Below, one piece after another: positions 62,500 to 64,000 of a DNA stretch of 64,000 bases. Every line of letters starts with the position of its first letter. Position 1 is the stretch's first letter. This stretch comes from Tubiluchus corallicola (taxonomy: Eukaryota > Priapulida > Priapulimorpha > Priapulimorphida > Tubiluchidae): the NCBI GenBank assembly GCA_030141605.1, contig JAQGDQ010000871.1, positions 1 through 64,000 of the forward strand. Reading direction: 5' to 3'. The translations under genes were made by a program, and so were the position numbers. Below the pieces are notes generated by a model. It was not told the origin of the DNA and made no database searches. It saw nothing but the letters and a program-made list of their open reading frames with translations.

Positions 62500-63405
62500 A
62501 ATCTAGTTACTGATGACATTTCAAAAGCTACGATTTTAAATGATTTTTTCCAAAAAAATCGCCGTTAATGATGGTAATTTAAATGATGTTGAGATGAAAG
62601 TCACTCCTGATATAAGTTCATGGTTAATTTTCCACCTTCATGGTGAAAATGATAAAGAAGTTAAAGTATAAAAAAGCCGAACTCCTGAAGAAATCCCGGC
62701 TACATTTTACAAAACACCTGCCATGTGTACTATGTGTACGTCTATCAATTTTTCTGAAAGTCTTTCAACGGTGGTGTTTTCCCAGCAATATGGAAGCTGG
62801 CAAATATAATGCCAACATTCAAGAAAGGGGAAGGTTCTGGTTCAAACAACTGCAGACCAGTGACGGACGCTGAGCAGTGTAACATGCTAGTTGGTGGAGA
62901 TTGTTATTGCATAAAATTCTGTTAAATATGTAAGAATGTGACATCTTTTATCTCGTAAACAACAAGGTTTTCTGACAGGAAAGTCCAAATGTACACGCTT
63001 GTTAGAATGTTTGTATAACTTGGACCTGGCAATAGATCTGATTAAATTACTGATTACGGGGAAAATACTGATATTATTTATACAGATATATAGATTTTAA
63101 AAAGGACTTAGTTACAGTTCGTCAAAGCTTTTGCACAAATTACAGTCTTTTGGTATACATGGTCCTCTGTTACATTAGATTGTCTGTTTTCAGAAACAAG
63201 GCAAATAGTGTGTAGTTATCGGGTTTTTCAGCTTCAGACTATGTGTAATAGTCACATCAGGTGTACCAGAAGGAAGAGTTTTGGGCTCCGTTTTGTTTTT
63301 GCTCTTCATTAATGATTTGCCTGAAAAAGTAGGTCTTTCAAATCTTAAGCTTTCTGCTGATGATGTCATGTACTTACAGTGTCAGTAAAATTTAACTCAG
63401 TGTTA
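62500..63405 (+). mobile_element. Decayed LINE reverse-transcriptase fragment
   Basis: Frames shift but the RT blocks are in order: RTPEEIPATFYKTPAM (about 62675), FNGGVFPAIWKLANIMPTFK (about 62768), KKGEGSGSNNCRPVS, QQGFLTGKSKCTRLLECLYN (about 62962), then VTSGVPEGRVLGSVLFLLFI followed by NDLPEK (about 63255), and LKLSADDVMYLQ, where SADD replaces the catalytic [YF]ADD. The sequence is inactive. Confidence 0.85.
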
Positions 63406-64000
63406 ATAATTTAAATTAAATTAAATTAAGTATTTGTTATGCTATCTTGTAGATGTAGATACGGCAGTAGCAATAATACTTACACACGCCACGTGCAATT
63501 GAGGAATCTAGCTTTGAAAACAAAAAGCGGTGGTGTCCTCTGTTGTCTAAAAAGGTGATATACAAGCTACAAAACATTCATGGCCAAAAACGTATAAAAT
63601 GCGCACGAAGGATTGCTGTTATTGCTGAACTGTCGTCTGCTACGTTGCCACTGATGCATAGCTTTTCCTGTAACTTTGTCGATTTTTTTATCTTCAAATG
63701 GCCCAGAAAAGATATAGTGTTCAGCAACTTAGGGACTGCCGTACAAAATTTGGGATTGAGTCATCAGATGATGGTAGGTGAAACCAGTCCATATATGCAA
63801 TTAGATATGACTATTTAAAAATTGCATGGTTGATAAATTATGTACATCCAAGGTAAAGATTACAGCATTAGGCCTTCCTTTATTTCTTCTACACACTAGA
63901 ATGACTATTGGGGCAAATGACACCATTTGACAGTACTGCTCTTACATATTTTACAAAAGATTTTGTACTGACACAGTGCGGGATGGCAAAAAAGTTGCAT
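63406..64000. other. No gene seen
   Basis: The right edge of the window. A 91-codon ORF at 63543-63818 has no recognisable family and lies directly after LINE debris, so it may be more of the same insertion. Nothing else can be supported. Confidence 0.4.

Overview
This 64 kb window is animal nuclear DNA, not bacterial or viral. It is AT-rich, its genes are split by GT-AG introns, and most of its length is intron or intergenic sequence full of decayed non-LTR retrotransposons, short inverted-repeat elements, microsatellites and minisatellites. The gene content (coatomer beta'-COP, a class A peptide-type GPCR, a monocarboxylate-transporter-like protein, a GT31 glycosyltransferase, a STELLO/DUF288-like protein and an arylsulfatase) fits an invertebrate animal, probably marine. 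The phylum cannot be fixed from the sequence alone.

Layout. Positions 414-1240 (+) hold three short exons of an unrecognised gene. Positions 2832-17752 (-) hold the 5' thirteen coding exons of COPB2 (about 558 of roughly 900 residues). The rest of COPB2 is not visible and must lie left of the window, so the plus-strand exons sit opposite one of its introns. From 17.9 to 23.6 kb there is no recognised gene, only LINE debris. A single-exon GPCR is at 23755-25146 (-). An SLC16-like transporter is at 27834-32529 (-, three exons), with a LINE tail, an RTE-like tail and a 460-bp inverted-repeat element in its introns. From 32.5 to 38.0 kb there are only two LINE tails and a 16-bp-period tandem array.

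The right half carries three genes in a row on the + strand: a two-exon GT31 beta-1,3-galactosyltransferase-like gene (38028-39697), a four-exon STELLO-like gene (42150-48116) and a seven-exon arylsulfatase (49709-60653). All three belong to families that act on glycans or sulfated substrates in the secretory or lysosomal/extracellular space. The adjacency is suggestive of shared use but is not proof. The sulfatase introns carry the most structured non-coding DNA of the window: 16-bp arrays in inverted orientation around a triplet-rich block, a ~95-bp inverted repeat and a ~1 kb array of a 28-bp unit. A complete hAT-type MITE with an 8-bp target-site duplication lies at 61113-61766, and LINE reverse-transcriptase debris ends the window.

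Exon boundaries were placed by eye from splice consensus, reading-frame continuity and similarity to known families. All exon phases add up for COPB2, the transporter, GT31 and the sulfatase. The exon 2 start of the STELLO-like gene remains uncertain. Nothing here was checked against a database.
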